A stretch of DNA of 44,981 nucleotides from a virus: the IMG/VR virus record IMGVR_UViG_3300021170_000033, positions 1 to 44,981 of that record; one strand, written 5' to 3'. Below are positions 20,585 to 29,242 of the stretch, piece after piece; the stretch's first letter is position 1, and the number at the start of each line of letters is the position of its first letter. Below the pieces are notes generated by a model. That model saw nothing but the letters and a program-made list of their open reading frames with translations, made no database searches and had not been told where the DNA came from. The position numbers were made by a program, and so were the translations under genes.

Positions 20585-21110
20585 CCTTGAATCAGCGTTG
20601 AAGACGAATGTTCTAAAGTTGGGCAGCATGGAGCTCGAGGCCCATTCCGATCGCATCATCGTCGTGCAGGATGATTTCATTTCAGGTTACGAGTGTTTGA
20701 CCTGCGAAGGCGAGCAGGAAATCACCTGCGACAGTTGCCGCGGTACGGGCAACAGTTTGGTGGTGAAAGACGGGAAGTGCTCCAAATGCCAAGGGCGCAA
20801 GAGGATTGTTTGTCCGACCTGTGGCGGGAAGGGGGCAACGCTGGTTATTCCCGAGACGGCAGAGCGTCGCCCAACCACTGGCCAGATTCTCAGCGTTGGC
20901 CCAAAAGTGACCGGGTTTGAGCGGGGCCAGTCCGTGATCTATCCCAGCTTCGCCGGCCATGTGTGGGATCTGACGGCTCTAGACATTCACGGCAAGGAAG
21001 TAACTGTCGTAGTGGTGTGCCTGCGCGAAGATGAAGTGCTGGCCAAGGTTTCAGGGCACTTGGAATTGCGGCGCGTGCGGAAGTCTGCGGCGATGAGCAC
21101 GGCGGCGTAA
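20571..21110 (+). CDS. GroES co-chaperonin with DnaJ-type zinc domain inserted in the mobile loop
   Basis: 179 residues from GTG 20571 with GGAGGAAG upstream. The GroES barrel is recognisable: SDRIIVV (27-33), then after an insertion LVIPETAERRPTTGQILSVG (91-110), and LREDEVLAKV (151-160). Between them, residues 42-88 hold four CxxCxGxx motifs (Cys 42, 45, 53, 56, 70, 73, 81, 84), the zinc pattern of DnaJ but with shorter spacers (3, 9 and 3 residues). The insertion falls just before the hydrophobic LVI that corresponds to the GroEL-binding loop of GroES. No GroEL is encoded, so it would act with host GroEL, as T4 gp31 does, probably in capsid protein folding. Confidence 0.82.
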   Translation: MPEIDLESALKTNVLKLGSMELEAHSDRIIVVQDDFISGYECLTCEGEQEITCDSCRGTGNSLVVKDGKCSKCQGRKRIVCPTCGGKGATLVIPETAERRPTTGQILSVGPKVTGFERGQSVIYPSFAGHVWDLTALDIHGKEVTVVVVCLREDEVLAKVSGHLELRRVRKSAAMSTAA

Positions 21111-21111
21111 C

Positions 21112-21297
21112 ATGAGAAACTTCGACAAAGTTAAAGCGTTGGAGCGCTTGTACTCCGAACTCAGTAAGGTTGAATACAACCCGCAATTCTCATCCAACGG
21201 CCAGAGTTTTGCCGTTACGACCACAGTGTTCCCGCAAGACATCACGTATATTCTCGACGTGCTTTCAGAAGCTATTCATACCGAACGGAACAAGTGA
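21112..21297 (+). CDS. Small hypothetical protein before the terminase
   Basis: 61 residues, helical at both ends with a short beta part (FAVTTTVFPQDITYILDVL). No ribosome site beyond the GGCGTAAC context. It overlaps the terminase start (GTGA). Not recognised. Confidence 0.6.
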   Translation: MRNFDKVKALERLYSELSKVEYNPQFSSNGQSFAVTTTVFPQDITYILDVLSEAIHTERNK

Positions 21298-22985
21298 CCA
21301 GTCAGCGCTGGAAAATCCTTCCCATCCCTACGGATGACGAGCAAGCGTACCTTGACGCTATCCGGCTCAACTCGCTGGGCTCGCTATTTTTCTTTGTTCA
21401 CCACACGTTAGGCCGGAACCGCCTGGCTAAGCTCCACTGGCAGATGTGCCAATCCTTGGAAACAGAAGATTTGCACATGGTCTTCGAGATTCCCATGGGG
21501 CACTTCAAGACCACGGTGGGCACGGAAGGCTTATCCATGTGGTGGGCTCTGCCGTTCACCGCGCGCGACGAGTTTCAGATGAGGGCTTTGGGCTACGGCG
21601 ACGAGTGGATTCGCTGGATGAAGATTGCTCACGACCAGAACACCAGAACGCTGATTACCCACGAAGTAGAAGCCCTGGCAATCAAGATGGGCAAGAACGT
21701 GGACGAGCACTATCAGAACAATCGGCTGTTTCGATCCGTGTTCAAAGACATCCTGCCGGATAGCGCCTCGACCTGGAACGATCACAGTAAGTTCCACAAG
21801 CGTTCAAAGGACTCAGCGCACGGCGAGGGAACGTACGAATATCGCGGCGTTGGCCAGTCGCTTCAGTCCATGCACTTCTCGGGGATCATCAACGATGACA
21901 GTTTTGGACGAGAGGCACAGCAGAACTCACTGAAGGGTGACGGTAATATCGCGGATGGGATTTACCGCTGGTGGAAGCAGACCACGACCCGCTACGACTC
22001 TGAGACATTCACGAAGACCGGCATCGGCCGGCAGTTGGTAATCGGCAACCGCTGGGGTCACGCGGACCTAAACAGCAACATTCGTAAGAACCATCCAGAG
22101 TTCAAGATTGAATCGCACTCAGCAGAGGGCGGATGCTGCAAGCTTCATCCAGCCAATATGCCAATCTTCCCCGAAGAGTACTCCATGGAACGGCTGGCGA
22201 GCATCAGGAAGACCCTGATGGACCAGCACAACGGGAATTACGACTACGCACACTTCTACCTGAATCAGTCGGTTCTGCCGGAAGAGTGCATCTTCAAGCC
22301 GGAATGGTTGCGGTACTTCCGATTCAAACAGTCACGACCCGATCTCAGCCTGGATGATCTCCGCAACATGCTCCTGCTCGAGCATGAAGTGAAAGATGGC
22401 ATCGCGGCGGACGATATTGCAGCTGGCGCTCTACACCTGCGAATGATTGTGGACCTCGCGCACGCGAAGAAGCGAAAGCGCTGTGACCACGTAATCCTGG
22501 TGGCCGGCTATGACCCCGAGACAGACCGCATTTACCTCTTGGAAGTCTGGGCAGAAGCTACCGGCTATTCCGAACTCGTTGAGCAGATTTACAAGATTGG
22601 CCGCAAGTGGGGCATGCGTGATTTTTGGCTGGAGACAGTAGGCGCGCAGAATATCCTGAAATTCTATCTCGATGAGCGGAACCGCAAGGAGTCACGGCCG
22701 CTCTACGTAAACGAATTGCCATACGACAACTCCGAGAACGCCAAGCAGAACCGAATCGAAGCTTTAGAGCCCGCGTTCAAGAACAACCAGATTTGGTGCC
22801 ACCGCAGCATGAAGAAGTTCATCGACCAATACACCTCTTACCCGGCTGGGCTGGTAGACGTGCTGGACACGCTGGGCTATTTGCCCGCGACATTGGAAGT
22901 TGTGCGCCGCAAGGAAGTGATGCAGTTCATTTCGCAGCAGCATGAAGAGTTTGCTAGCCGGCAAGTGGGAGCGGGAGGGTACTGA
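21294..22985 (+). CDS. terL: Terminase large subunit
   Basis: 563 residues from GTG 21294 (GTGA overlap). The ATPase half has a deviant Walker A EIPMGHFKTTVGT (about 65-77) and a Walker B-like hydrophobic strand ending in DD (SGIINDDSF, about 198-206). The C-terminal nuclease half has the RNase-H-like strand HVILVAGYDPETDRIYLLEVWAE with the catalytic Asp, a second acidic motif near FWLETVGAQN, and a third near DVLDTLGYLP. It packages DNA through the portal (23197). Both halves are intact. Confidence 0.88.
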   Translation: MTSQRWKILPIPTDDEQAYLDAIRLNSLGSLFFFVHHTLGRNRLAKLHWQMCQSLETEDLHMVFEIPMGHFKTTVGTEGLSMWWALPFTARDEFQMRALGYGDEWIRWMKIAHDQNTRTLITHEVEALAIKMGKNVDEHYQNNRLFRSVFKDILPDSASTWNDHSKFHKRSKDSAHGEGTYEYRGVGQSLQSMHFSGIINDDSFGREAQQNSLKGDGNIADGIYRWWKQTTTRYDSETFTKTGIGRQLVIGNRWGHADLNSNIRKNHPEFKIESHSAEGGCCKLHPANMPIFPEEYSMERLASIRKTLMDQHNGNYDYAHFYLNQSVLPEECIFKPEWLRYFRFKQSRPDLSLDDLRNMLLLEHEVKDGIAADDIAAGALHLRMIVDLAHAKKRKRCDHVILVAGYDPETDRIYLLEVWAEATGYSELVEQIYKIGRKWGMRDFWLETVGAQNILKFYLDERNRKESRPLYVNELPYDNSENAKQNRIEALEPAFKNNQIWCHRSMKKFIDQYTSYPAGLVDVLDTLGYLPATLEVVRRKEVMQFISQQHEEFASRQVGAGGY

Positions 22986-23197
22986 TGGACCCCGCCAAGC
23001 GGACTAATTTTCAAGATGTGACCGAGACTTTAGTTCGGGCCATGGAGCGCGCTGAAGAAATGGAGCATGTTGTTGTGCTCTATCAAGCAAAGGAATCCAC
23101 GGGGCGAACTGGCGGAATCTTCACGCAAAATGACGTGACACTCTCGCAGATGAACTGGCTTTTCGATTTAGGCAAAGCTTGGCTCATACAGGACTAA
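22985..23197 (+). CDS. Small hypothetical protein between terminase and portal
   Basis: 70 residues with a start overlapping the terminase stop (TGATG). The centre reads HVVVLYQAKESTGRTGGIFTQNDVTLSQMNWLFDLGKAWL, alpha/beta. Similar short genes at this site in other phages have no known role. Confidence 0.6.
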   Translation: MDPAKRTNFQDVTETLVRAMERAEEMEHVVVLYQAKESTGRTGGIFTQNDVTLSQMNWLFDLGKAWLIQD

Positions 23198-25218
23198 TGG
23201 CAACACTCCCAAGCGTTCCAACTGAGCAGACCCCCAAGATGTCCTACCGCACCCGACGCCAGTTCGAGTTGCGCGAGGCGGACTTTGGGGCGGATACCAA
23301 CGCTGCGGTCAACAAGTGGGTCCACGAGCAGATTGAGACGCGCACGAAGCAGCTGGAGAAGCTACACAAGAACCTCGTACCCGAGTGGCGCCGCATCGCG
23401 GAGGGCAAGCCGCGCGATGAAAAGAAGTCTTGGCCATTCGAGAATTGCGCGAACCTCGTCTATCAGCTCGTAGGCCAGACCACGGACGATACGGCCGCGC
23501 GCGTCGTGCAGTTGCTTTGGGCGACTTCGCCGCTGGCCATCTTCCGGTACTTCACGAAGTCATCGAACCAGGATGAATCGGCACACAACGCGGACAAGGC
23601 GCGAATCCTCGAGCAGTTCATTGATTACTCGGGATATGAGCCGAATGAGCTAAACCTTTGGGACGTTGAGAACTTGTGGTTCTCTGACAGCGGGAAGCTT
23701 GGTACGGCGTTCACTGTTGTTCGACCCGAGAAGAAGATCGAAGCGGTGTACGTCGGCTACCACGAAACTGACAAGAAAACTCAGTTCGAAGAGGCCACGC
23801 TATACGAAGGGCCGAAAGTAAACAATCTGCGATTTGAGGATGTCGGCTACGACCCCAACGCGAACAGCCTGGAAGAGTCCTCCATCGTCTATCGCATCGT
23901 CACGCTGAATAAGAGGGATCTGCAAGAGCGTGCCTTCCAGAAGCACTACAAAGAGGAAAAGGTCAAAGAAATTCTCGGCAAGCCGAACCGCTACGGGCCA
24001 GGCGAAACGAAGAAGAAAGAAAATAAGGCAAGAGGTGTTGTCTCGCAGGAAGACCGCGTACTGGCCGAGTGGGACGTTCACGAGTGCTATTTCTACTGGT
24101 ACCAGAACCACAAAAAGTATCGCTTGATTTGCTGGTATCACTACGAAACGAAGACCATGCTGAATCAGGTCTTCAGCTTCATCCCTGACAATCAGATCCC
24201 AATCGTACGGACGCGCCTATCAAGCGACAGTCACGGCATGCTGGGCCGCGGCTATGCGGACATGCTCAAGGATGCTCAAGACGAAATCTCCACCGCGAAG
24301 AACCAGCGCACCGATGCGATCACGTTTGGGATTCTGGGTATCAATCGGATCTCTCCAGGTAACCGGAACATTGACCGCAACTTCAAGTTTTTCCCCGGCG
24401 CCGGCGCTCCGTTCGGAAAAGACGAGTTTGAGCATATCAGCGTCGGTGAGCCTGCGATGGCGGGGCTGTCACTGCAAAACGAAGAGGCGATGATTAAACA
24501 AGCCGCGGAACGTGCTGGCGTAGGGCCGGCCGTGGCGGGTGCGGGATCTGGCACGGTCAACAAGAAGGGCCAGTACGGCAGCATGGGCACGCTCGCTGTC
24601 ATGCAGGATTCAAACACTCGAGCGAATCACCGAAGCTCAGACTTCCGGCACTCGCACATTCGGCTTATTGGGCTCGTCACGGATATGTACGGCGCCATGG
24701 GGCTCGGGCGCAAAGGCTCGCTGTTCGGACTGGACGACAAGCTTCTCGAAGAGGCGCTGTCCGATTACCTCGAGCGTAAAGTGAGAATCCCTATCCGCGC
24801 GGCGACGGCGAGCGCCAACAAGGAAGTCACCAAGCAGAACGAGCTTTTGTTGAGCCAGGCAGTCATGGCGCACAACAAGGAAATGTCCGCCATGTTGCAG
24901 GCGATCGACAACGCCAATACGCCACCGCACTACAAGTCTTGGCTGGTGAAAGTGGTAAAGGCCAAGAGCCGCCTGATGCGACAGATCATCCGAGACTTCC
25001 AGATTACCGACCAGCCGGAAGAGTTCATCCCCGAGCCGGAGGGCTTGGAGCAATTCGAGGCGCAGAATGAGCCGAAACAAAACCAGCCAGACCCAAGAAT
25101 CTTACAGATGGCCTCAGCTATTCGCCAACCTGGAGGTCCCCGAGCGGCTGTTCCTGGAGCAGGGGTGGGCGAAGCTGGAAGCGGACCTCAAGGCGAAGGC
25201 GGACGACTTGGCGCATAA
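23197..25218 (+). CDS. Portal protein
   Basis: 673 residues from ATG 23197 (TAATG overlap). Size, position after the terminase, and features such as an N-terminal helical region, FENCANLVYQLVGQTTDDTAARVVQLLWAT, GTAFTVVRP, and a long mid-region with WYHYETKTMLNQVFSFIPDNQIPIVRTRL fit podovirus-type portals. Residues ~440-500 hold a KQAAERAGVGPAVAGAGSG loop. The C-terminus is Pro/Gly-rich and shares its DNA with the next gene. Confidence 0.8.
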   Translation: MATLPSVPTEQTPKMSYRTRRQFELREADFGADTNAAVNKWVHEQIETRTKQLEKLHKNLVPEWRRIAEGKPRDEKKSWPFENCANLVYQLVGQTTDDTAARVVQLLWATSPLAIFRYFTKSSNQDESAHNADKARILEQFIDYSGYEPNELNLWDVENLWFSDSGKLGTAFTVVRPEKKIEAVYVGYHETDKKTQFEEATLYEGPKVNNLRFEDVGYDPNANSLEESSIVYRIVTLNKRDLQERAFQKHYKEEKVKEILGKPNRYGPGETKKKENKARGVVSQEDRVLAEWDVHECYFYWYQNHKKYRLICWYHYETKTMLNQVFSFIPDNQIPIVRTRLSSDSHGMLGRGYADMLKDAQDEISTAKNQRTDAITFGILGINRISPGNRNIDRNFKFFPGAGAPFGKDEFEHISVGEPAMAGLSLQNEEAMIKQAAERAGVGPAVAGAGSGTVNKKGQYGSMGTLAVMQDSNTRANHRSSDFRHSHIRLIGLVTDMYGAMGLGRKGSLFGLDDKLLEEALSDYLERKVRIPIRAATASANKEVTKQNELLLSQAVMAHNKEMSAMLQAIDNANTPPHYKSWLVKVVKAKSRLMRQIIRDFQITDQPEEFIPEPEGLEQFEAQNEPKQNQPDPRILQMASAIRQPGGPRAAVPGAGVGEAGSGPQGEGGRLGA

Positions 25219-25348
25219 GATTGTGCGTAACCTTCCCACCACAGTAGAAGCCCACGCAGAGCAGAACTTCCAGCGCGGGAAGCTTGCGGCCTACGAAGAC
25301 ATTTTTGGATTACGCGAGGAATTGGCGGAATTCAAGAAAAACGCATGA
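25067..25348 (+). CDS. Helical protein overlapping the portal 3' end
   Basis: 93 residues starting 152 bases before the portal stop in another frame. It is charged and helical (EQGWAKLEADLKAKADDLAHKIV, KLAAYEDIFGLREELAEFKKNA), a real protein by composition. It may be a head assembly factor. The portal's own overlapping tail is low-complexity, so the overlap is tolerable. Confidence 0.6.
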   Translation: MSRNKTSQTQESYRWPQLFANLEVPERLFLEQGWAKLEADLKAKADDLAHKIVRNLPTTVEAHAEQNFQRGKLAAYEDIFGLREELAEFKKNA

Positions 25349-25421
25349 TTTACAACACCTGTTCTATCTACAGAGAGCATTGCACCTGAGTAGGATTTTC
25401 AGGTAGAGAGGCGGTTTGGGT

Positions 25422-26093
25422 ATGGCTTGGCCATTCAAGAAGCCCGACGAAACAAACGGCGAGAAAAAGCCGGACGAGCAGAACAAGGCAGAGATCGACG
25501 CGCTGGTGGAAAGATTGGGCGCTTCGTTTGAAGAAAAGATTAAGCCTCTCCGTGATGAGTTCGGCGCGCTGAAAACGGAGTGGGACGGCATCAAAGCGGC
25601 CGCGACACCCAAGCCCGACCCCAACGTGAACGCAGACGGCACCGAGCTTACCGACGAACAGAAAGCGGCCCGCGCGCGTAACGCAACCATCGCCATTGCC
25701 GTGACTGCCAACGCCCGCCTGACCGAATCAGAAGTTATTTCCGAGCTTGCTGCGAAGTGGGGGAAGTTCATCCCGAAAATCAAAGAGTATTTCGCCAACA
25801 CTCCAATCGAGCGCAAGGCCCAGCCGGACTACCCGGAATATTGTCGGAACATCGCAAAAATGGTGATTGGTGACGCGGCAATTTCCAGCGGCCTGAGTTA
25901 CGGCCAGGACAACAAATTCTTCTTGGAAGACTCGGTGACGCGAACCGGAGATCCTGACAGCCCGCTCAACGATTCTGATTTGACGTGGACCGACCCGCGC
26001 AGCGGCAAGGTCTACACCGCTGGCCAGCAGCTCGCCAAGCTCGGTATCGACGCCAAAGAATTCAGTGAGAACCTTCGGAAAGGCCTAGTCTAA
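25422..26093 (+). CDS. Scaffold-like head protein
   Basis: 223 residues from ATG 25422 with GAGAGGCGG upstream (a TTG at 25416 is in frame). Charged N-terminus (about 3-60) with coiled-coil character, then a compact domain. The place between portal and major capsid fits a scaffold or head-assembly protein, but no protease is seen. Before it, 25349-25421 holds a 6-bp hairpin ACCTGA/TCAGGT (25384-25404) and the sequence CTGTTCTATCT shared with the gap before 39092. Confidence 0.6.
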   Translation: MAWPFKKPDETNGEKKPDEQNKAEIDALVERLGASFEEKIKPLRDEFGALKTEWDGIKAAATPKPDPNVNADGTELTDEQKAARARNATIAIAVTANARLTESEVISELAAKWGKFIPKIKEYFANTPIERKAQPDYPEYCRNIAKMVIGDAAISSGLSYGQDNKFFLEDSVTRTGDPDSPLNDSDLTWTDPRSGKVYTAGQQLAKLGIDAKEFSENLRKGLV

Positions 26094-26671
26094 TGCCTGA
26101 GATCGATCCTCAGATTCCCTCCAGCGTAATCAAGCAAATCCGCGAAGACCAGCCACGCCCCGAACTGTGGAACGAGGAACTGAAAGACCTTCTCAATCCA
26201 TCGATTCAGGCGCGGCCACTGCACATTCCTCTCTCAGGGCAAATCAAGAAGCGCCTGAACGGCGAGTACGAGTACTTCTGGGCGTTTGACCGCGTGGGGC
26301 AGAACCCCTACCACGAACGAGTTGAACAGCTTCGCGCAGTTGGTTTCGAATACGCCACCACCAAAGACGTGCAGATGTTCTCCGAAGAAAACATCAAAGG
26401 TGAGAACGAGATCCGCTCTGGCGATCGGCGCTTGATGCGCTGCCCCAAGATGCGCTGGCGAGAGATTCGCAAGGACCAGAACCTCCGCGCGCTGGCCATG
26501 AGCAATCCCAGTGGCAAGGTGGAGGGTGACGGCCGAGGCGTGATGAGTGCGGCCAACCTCGTACCTGGCATGCCCACGTATTTGTCCGAAGAGAACGTAG
26601 ATCAGATTCGCGCTCGCGCCAACACGGGCGAGGGCGGCAACGCTTCTGTGGCCAAGATTCGCAAGGAATAG
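26093..26671 (+). CDS. Head-region hypothetical protein
   Basis: 192 residues, start overlapping the preceding TAA (TAATG). Mixed composition with a basic Arg-rich middle (IRSGDRRLMRCPKMRWREIRKD). Located between the scaffold candidate and the capsid genes, so likely needed in head assembly. Not recognised. Confidence 0.6.
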   Translation: MPEIDPQIPSSVIKQIREDQPRPELWNEELKDLLNPSIQARPLHIPLSGQIKKRLNGEYEYFWAFDRVGQNPYHERVEQLRAVGFEYATTKDVQMFSEENIKGENEIRSGDRRLMRCPKMRWREIRKDQNLRALAMSNPSGKVEGDGRGVMSAANLVPGMPTYLSEENVDQIRARANTGEGGNASVAKIRKE

Positions 26672-26684
26672 AGGAGAAACATAA

Positions 26685-27302
26685 ATGGCGAATTTCGCTG
26701 ATGCTATTGAGCCGGTACAAGACCTTGGGGGAGCTGTATCGTTCCCCATCGGCTATCAAGTGGAAGAGGCCAGCCAGACGTTTGTGTACGGCGTGCCTGT
26801 CATGCTCAGTTCCGTTGACGGCGGTGTGCAGATTTGGGACGGCGCGACGGTAGCGCGCGGCATCGCCGGTTTCTCTTGTGAACCAGCAAGCAACCTGGGC
26901 TCGACTGGTGCCGGCGCTCCTTCGGGATTTTCTCCGGTCACCGGCCCCGGTTCCGTTATTGGCAACTTCGCTGCGAACCCCAACCAATCTTTGGCGGTTA
27001 TCACCCCGCCCATGGTTCCGACTTCGGATGGCTATGTACGCTATTACATCGGCGCGCCGCCGACTGTCTTTGTTGCCAAGCTCGGAACATCCGCGACAGT
27101 GACTCCCGTTGCCACCACGAACCAGCTTGTAGGCACACTGATCGGCTTGACCAAGGACACCGGCAACAGCTTTTGGTACGCCGACACCAACAAGAACACA
27201 GCCGCACAGATTGTCGGGCTTGACCCGCGCGATCCCGTTGGCACCGTTGGCGGACACGTTTTCTTTGTTTTGCTGAACTCTGTCGTACAGGTCTTCAGCT
27301 AG
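26685..27302 (+). CDS. Probable capsid decoration protein
   Basis: 205 residues with GAGGAGAAACATAA upstream. Gly/Thr/Val-rich beta protein, with typical strands (FVYGVPVMLSSVDGGVQIWDGATVARGIAG) as in head-decoration/stabilising proteins preceding the major capsid protein. Good expression expected from its strong site. Confidence 0.65.
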   Translation: MANFADAIEPVQDLGGAVSFPIGYQVEEASQTFVYGVPVMLSSVDGGVQIWDGATVARGIAGFSCEPASNLGSTGAGAPSGFSPVTGPGSVIGNFAANPNQSLAVITPPMVPTSDGYVRYYIGAPPTVFVAKLGTSATVTPVATTNQLVGTLIGLTKDTGNSFWYADTNKNTAAQIVGLDPRDPVGTVGGHVFFVLLNSVVQVFS

Positions 27303-27333
27303 TAGCTGAAGGATTTTGAGGAGATAAACAAGC

Positions 27334-28296
27334 ATGCCCGTAAACGTAATGTCTCGCAATATGTTCCCGCCGCTACTTGCGCCGGGCTTGCGCCACATCT
27401 TCGTGCAGTTCTTCGATCTCAAGCAGCGTGCGCCGCAGTACACGCACTACATGAATGAGATGACCAGCGAGGACGCCTACGAGATCGACTATGAGCTTTC
27501 CGGCACTGGGCCGATGCCCTTGATGCCGGAAGGGACGCGGCCGGTAACGGACGGCATCTTGCAGGGCGGCACCAAGAAGTACCTGCACTTGCAATACGGG
27601 CTGCTCTCCGAAGTCACCCGGCAACTGATTGCGGATGACAAGTACGGCATCGTTCGGCAGATGCCCAAAGCCCATGCGCGGTCGGCACTGTTTGGCCGGG
27701 AAGCGGTCTGCGCGTCGATCTTCAACCTGGGCGGAACGCTGCTCACCACAAATGACGGCGTGACCATCTTCAACACAGCTCACCCGCTGATGGGCGGACA
27801 GCAAGCAACTACAATCGCCCCTGGCATCTCCAACATCATCTCTTCGGCGGGAACATATCCGAACCGTCCGAACCCGGACACGGACCTGAGCTTTACCGCT
27901 TTGCAGCAAGCGATCAACATCTTCACGCGCATGCCGGACGCGCGCGGCATTCCCGTGCATGTGCAGCCGCGGCACCTTCCGCACCCTCCCGAACTTCGCT
28001 GGATCGTGCGGGAAATTCTCGGCTCTCCCGGCAAGCCGTACACCTCGGACAACGAGCTCAACGCCTTGCAGGCCGATAACCTGCAAGGACTCGAGCTGAA
28101 CTACCTGACCTCGCAATCCGGCTGGGGCCTTATCGCTGACAAGGAAGGCCACCAGATGAAGTTCTACGAGCGCGAGCCGGTCATGGCGCAGACCGACGAC
28201 GACTTCAAGACTCAGGTGCTTTTGTTCCTGAGTACGCAACGCTTCTCTGCCGGCTGCACCGTTTGGCCTGGCGTGTTCTTCTCTTACGGGCCGTAG
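27334..28296 (+). CDS. Major capsid protein
   Basis: 320 residues with GAGGAGATAAACAAGC upstream. The sequence fits HK97-fold capsid proteins related to Mu gpT: YTHYMNEMTSEDAYEIDYELSGTG (E-loop region), LSEVTRQLIADD, then GVTIFNTAHPL (a hallmark in this group), ALQQAINIFTRMPDARG, and C-terminal VLLFLSTQRFSAGCTVWPGVFF. No delta-domain/protease is encoded nearby. Confidence 0.82.
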   Translation: MPVNVMSRNMFPPLLAPGLRHIFVQFFDLKQRAPQYTHYMNEMTSEDAYEIDYELSGTGPMPLMPEGTRPVTDGILQGGTKKYLHLQYGLLSEVTRQLIADDKYGIVRQMPKAHARSALFGREAVCASIFNLGGTLLTTNDGVTIFNTAHPLMGGQQATTIAPGISNIISSAGTYPNRPNPDTDLSFTALQQAINIFTRMPDARGIPVHVQPRHLPHPPELRWIVREILGSPGKPYTSDNELNALQADNLQGLELNYLTSQSGWGLIADKEGHQMKFYEREPVMAQTDDDFKTQVLLFLSTQRFSAGCTVWPGVFFSYGP

Positions 28297-28300
28297 AAAC

Positions 28301-28528
28301 ATGGCTGAAAACGGACACAACGGGCATGGTCAGGCTCCAAGCACCACTCTTGTCCTGACCATTACCCTTGACCAACTCTCCGGGGCTCTTAACGTGAATG
28401 GCCCAATCCAGAACGCCTTGCTCTGTTACGGCATGCTTGAGGCGGCGAAGGATGCCATTCGTAATTCCGCCTCGCAAGGCGAGCGGCGCATTGTGCCAGC
28501 CAGCATGGGGCCAAGGGTGGTGTCCTGA
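28301..28528 (+). CDS. Small structural-region protein
   Basis: 75 residues. Central segment TTLVLTITLDQLSGALNVNGPIQNALLCYGMLEAAKDAI, typical of small proteins conserved in the head region of phages of this type. Possibly a regulator or assembly factor. Not recognised. Confidence 0.55.
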   Translation: MAENGHNGHGQAPSTTLVLTITLDQLSGALNVNGPIQNALLCYGMLEAAKDAIRNSASQGERRIVPASMGPRVVS

Positions 28529-28746
28529 TGCATCACAAAGCCGTGCTGTCCAAGGGCGAATCGACGGTCAAGCCATTTCACGCGCAATGCTCCTGCGGCC
28601 CTACCGGAGACTTCGTAGAGAAAGAACAGGCGCGTGGGTACCTTGCCTATCACATGGCGAGGCTGGGCATGACAGAGACGGCGGAATTCATTGACGAGAC
28701 GATTCCTGTCGTTGAGGAACCAGAACAGGAGCAGACGGCGAGCTGA
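28528..28746 (+). CDS. CxCG-motif protein 1 (tandem pair)
   Basis: 72 residues, start overlapping the previous stop (TGATG). It shares with the following gene A-x-C-x-CG-x2-G-x-F, A-x2-Y-x3-H-x-A and a C-terminal acidic/Gln tail, so the two are diverged tandem duplicates. The Cys and His could bind zinc. No known role. Confidence 0.65.
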   Translation: MHHKAVLSKGESTVKPFHAQCSCGPTGDFVEKEQARGYLAYHMARLGMTETAEFIDETIPVVEEPEQEQTAS

Positions 28747-28952
28747 TGCCCCCGCACACATGGTTTGTATTCTTCGAGAATCTGAATCCGAATCTGCCCT
28801 GGCTGGCAAACTGCGACTGCGGAACGCAGGGACGATTTCCAGACCAGGGATCGGCGCAGGCGTACATCAACTTGCACATCGCTGGGCTGCCGAATCAGCA
28901 AGCAGCTTCACAGGCGGCGGAACAGGTTGCTCCTGACCCGTACGCGATTTGA
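28746..28952 (+). CDS. CxCG-motif protein 2 (tandem pair)
   Basis: 68 residues, start overlapping the previous stop (TGATG). It repeats the A-x-C-x-CG-x2-G-x-F and A-x2-Y-x3-H-x-AG plan of the 28528 product. N-terminus is aromatic (WFVFFENLNPN). Function unknown. Confidence 0.65.
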   Translation: MPPHTWFVFFENLNPNLPWLANCDCGTQGRFPDQGSAQAYINLHIAGLPNQQAASQAAEQVAPDPYAI

Positions 28953-28960
28953 GGGAATGA

Positions 28961-29239
28961 ATGATCTGGCGTGGCGAAGGCGACTACACCTACACAACCT
29001 GCTCCCGTTGCCAGCGCAAGGTGCCGCTGAGCGAGTGCGAGTGGGACTTCGGGCTTCTGGTTTGTCGGACCTACGGGTGCAAGGACGTAGCGGCCAACGG
29101 ATCTTTGGAGCTTCGCTGGGCGCGGGAAGCGAGCAGGGACAGGCAAGAACTTGTGCCAGATCCCAAGCTGATTAACCCCGTTGACCCGGCATTGCAACTC
29201 GAAACAATTTCGGCAAGCGCAGGAACTTACGAGGGATAA
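28961..29239 (+). CDS. Zinc-ribbon head/tail-region protein
   Basis: 92 residues with GAGGG five bases upstream. C-x2-C (CSRC) and a later C-x4-C (VCRTYGC) form a likely zinc site; the C-terminus is acidic and Pro-containing (DPKLINPVDPALQ). Similar small proteins occur between capsid and adaptor genes in phages. Role unknown. Confidence 0.6.
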   Translation: MIWRGEGDYTYTTCSRCQRKVPLSECEWDFGLLVCRTYGCKDVAANGSLELRWAREASRDRQELVPDPKLINPVDPALQLETISASAGTYEG

Positions 29240-29242
29240 CGG

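Noticed and set aside
26394-27443. 349-residue minus-strand frame opposite capsid genes
   Set aside because: Arg/Cys/Trp-rich shadow of GC-rich plus-strand genes with strong ribosome sites; no motif.
27373-28320. 315-residue minus-strand frame opposite the major capsid gene
   Set aside because: Exact antisense shadow of a recognisable capsid protein; Arg/Val/His-rich, no domain.
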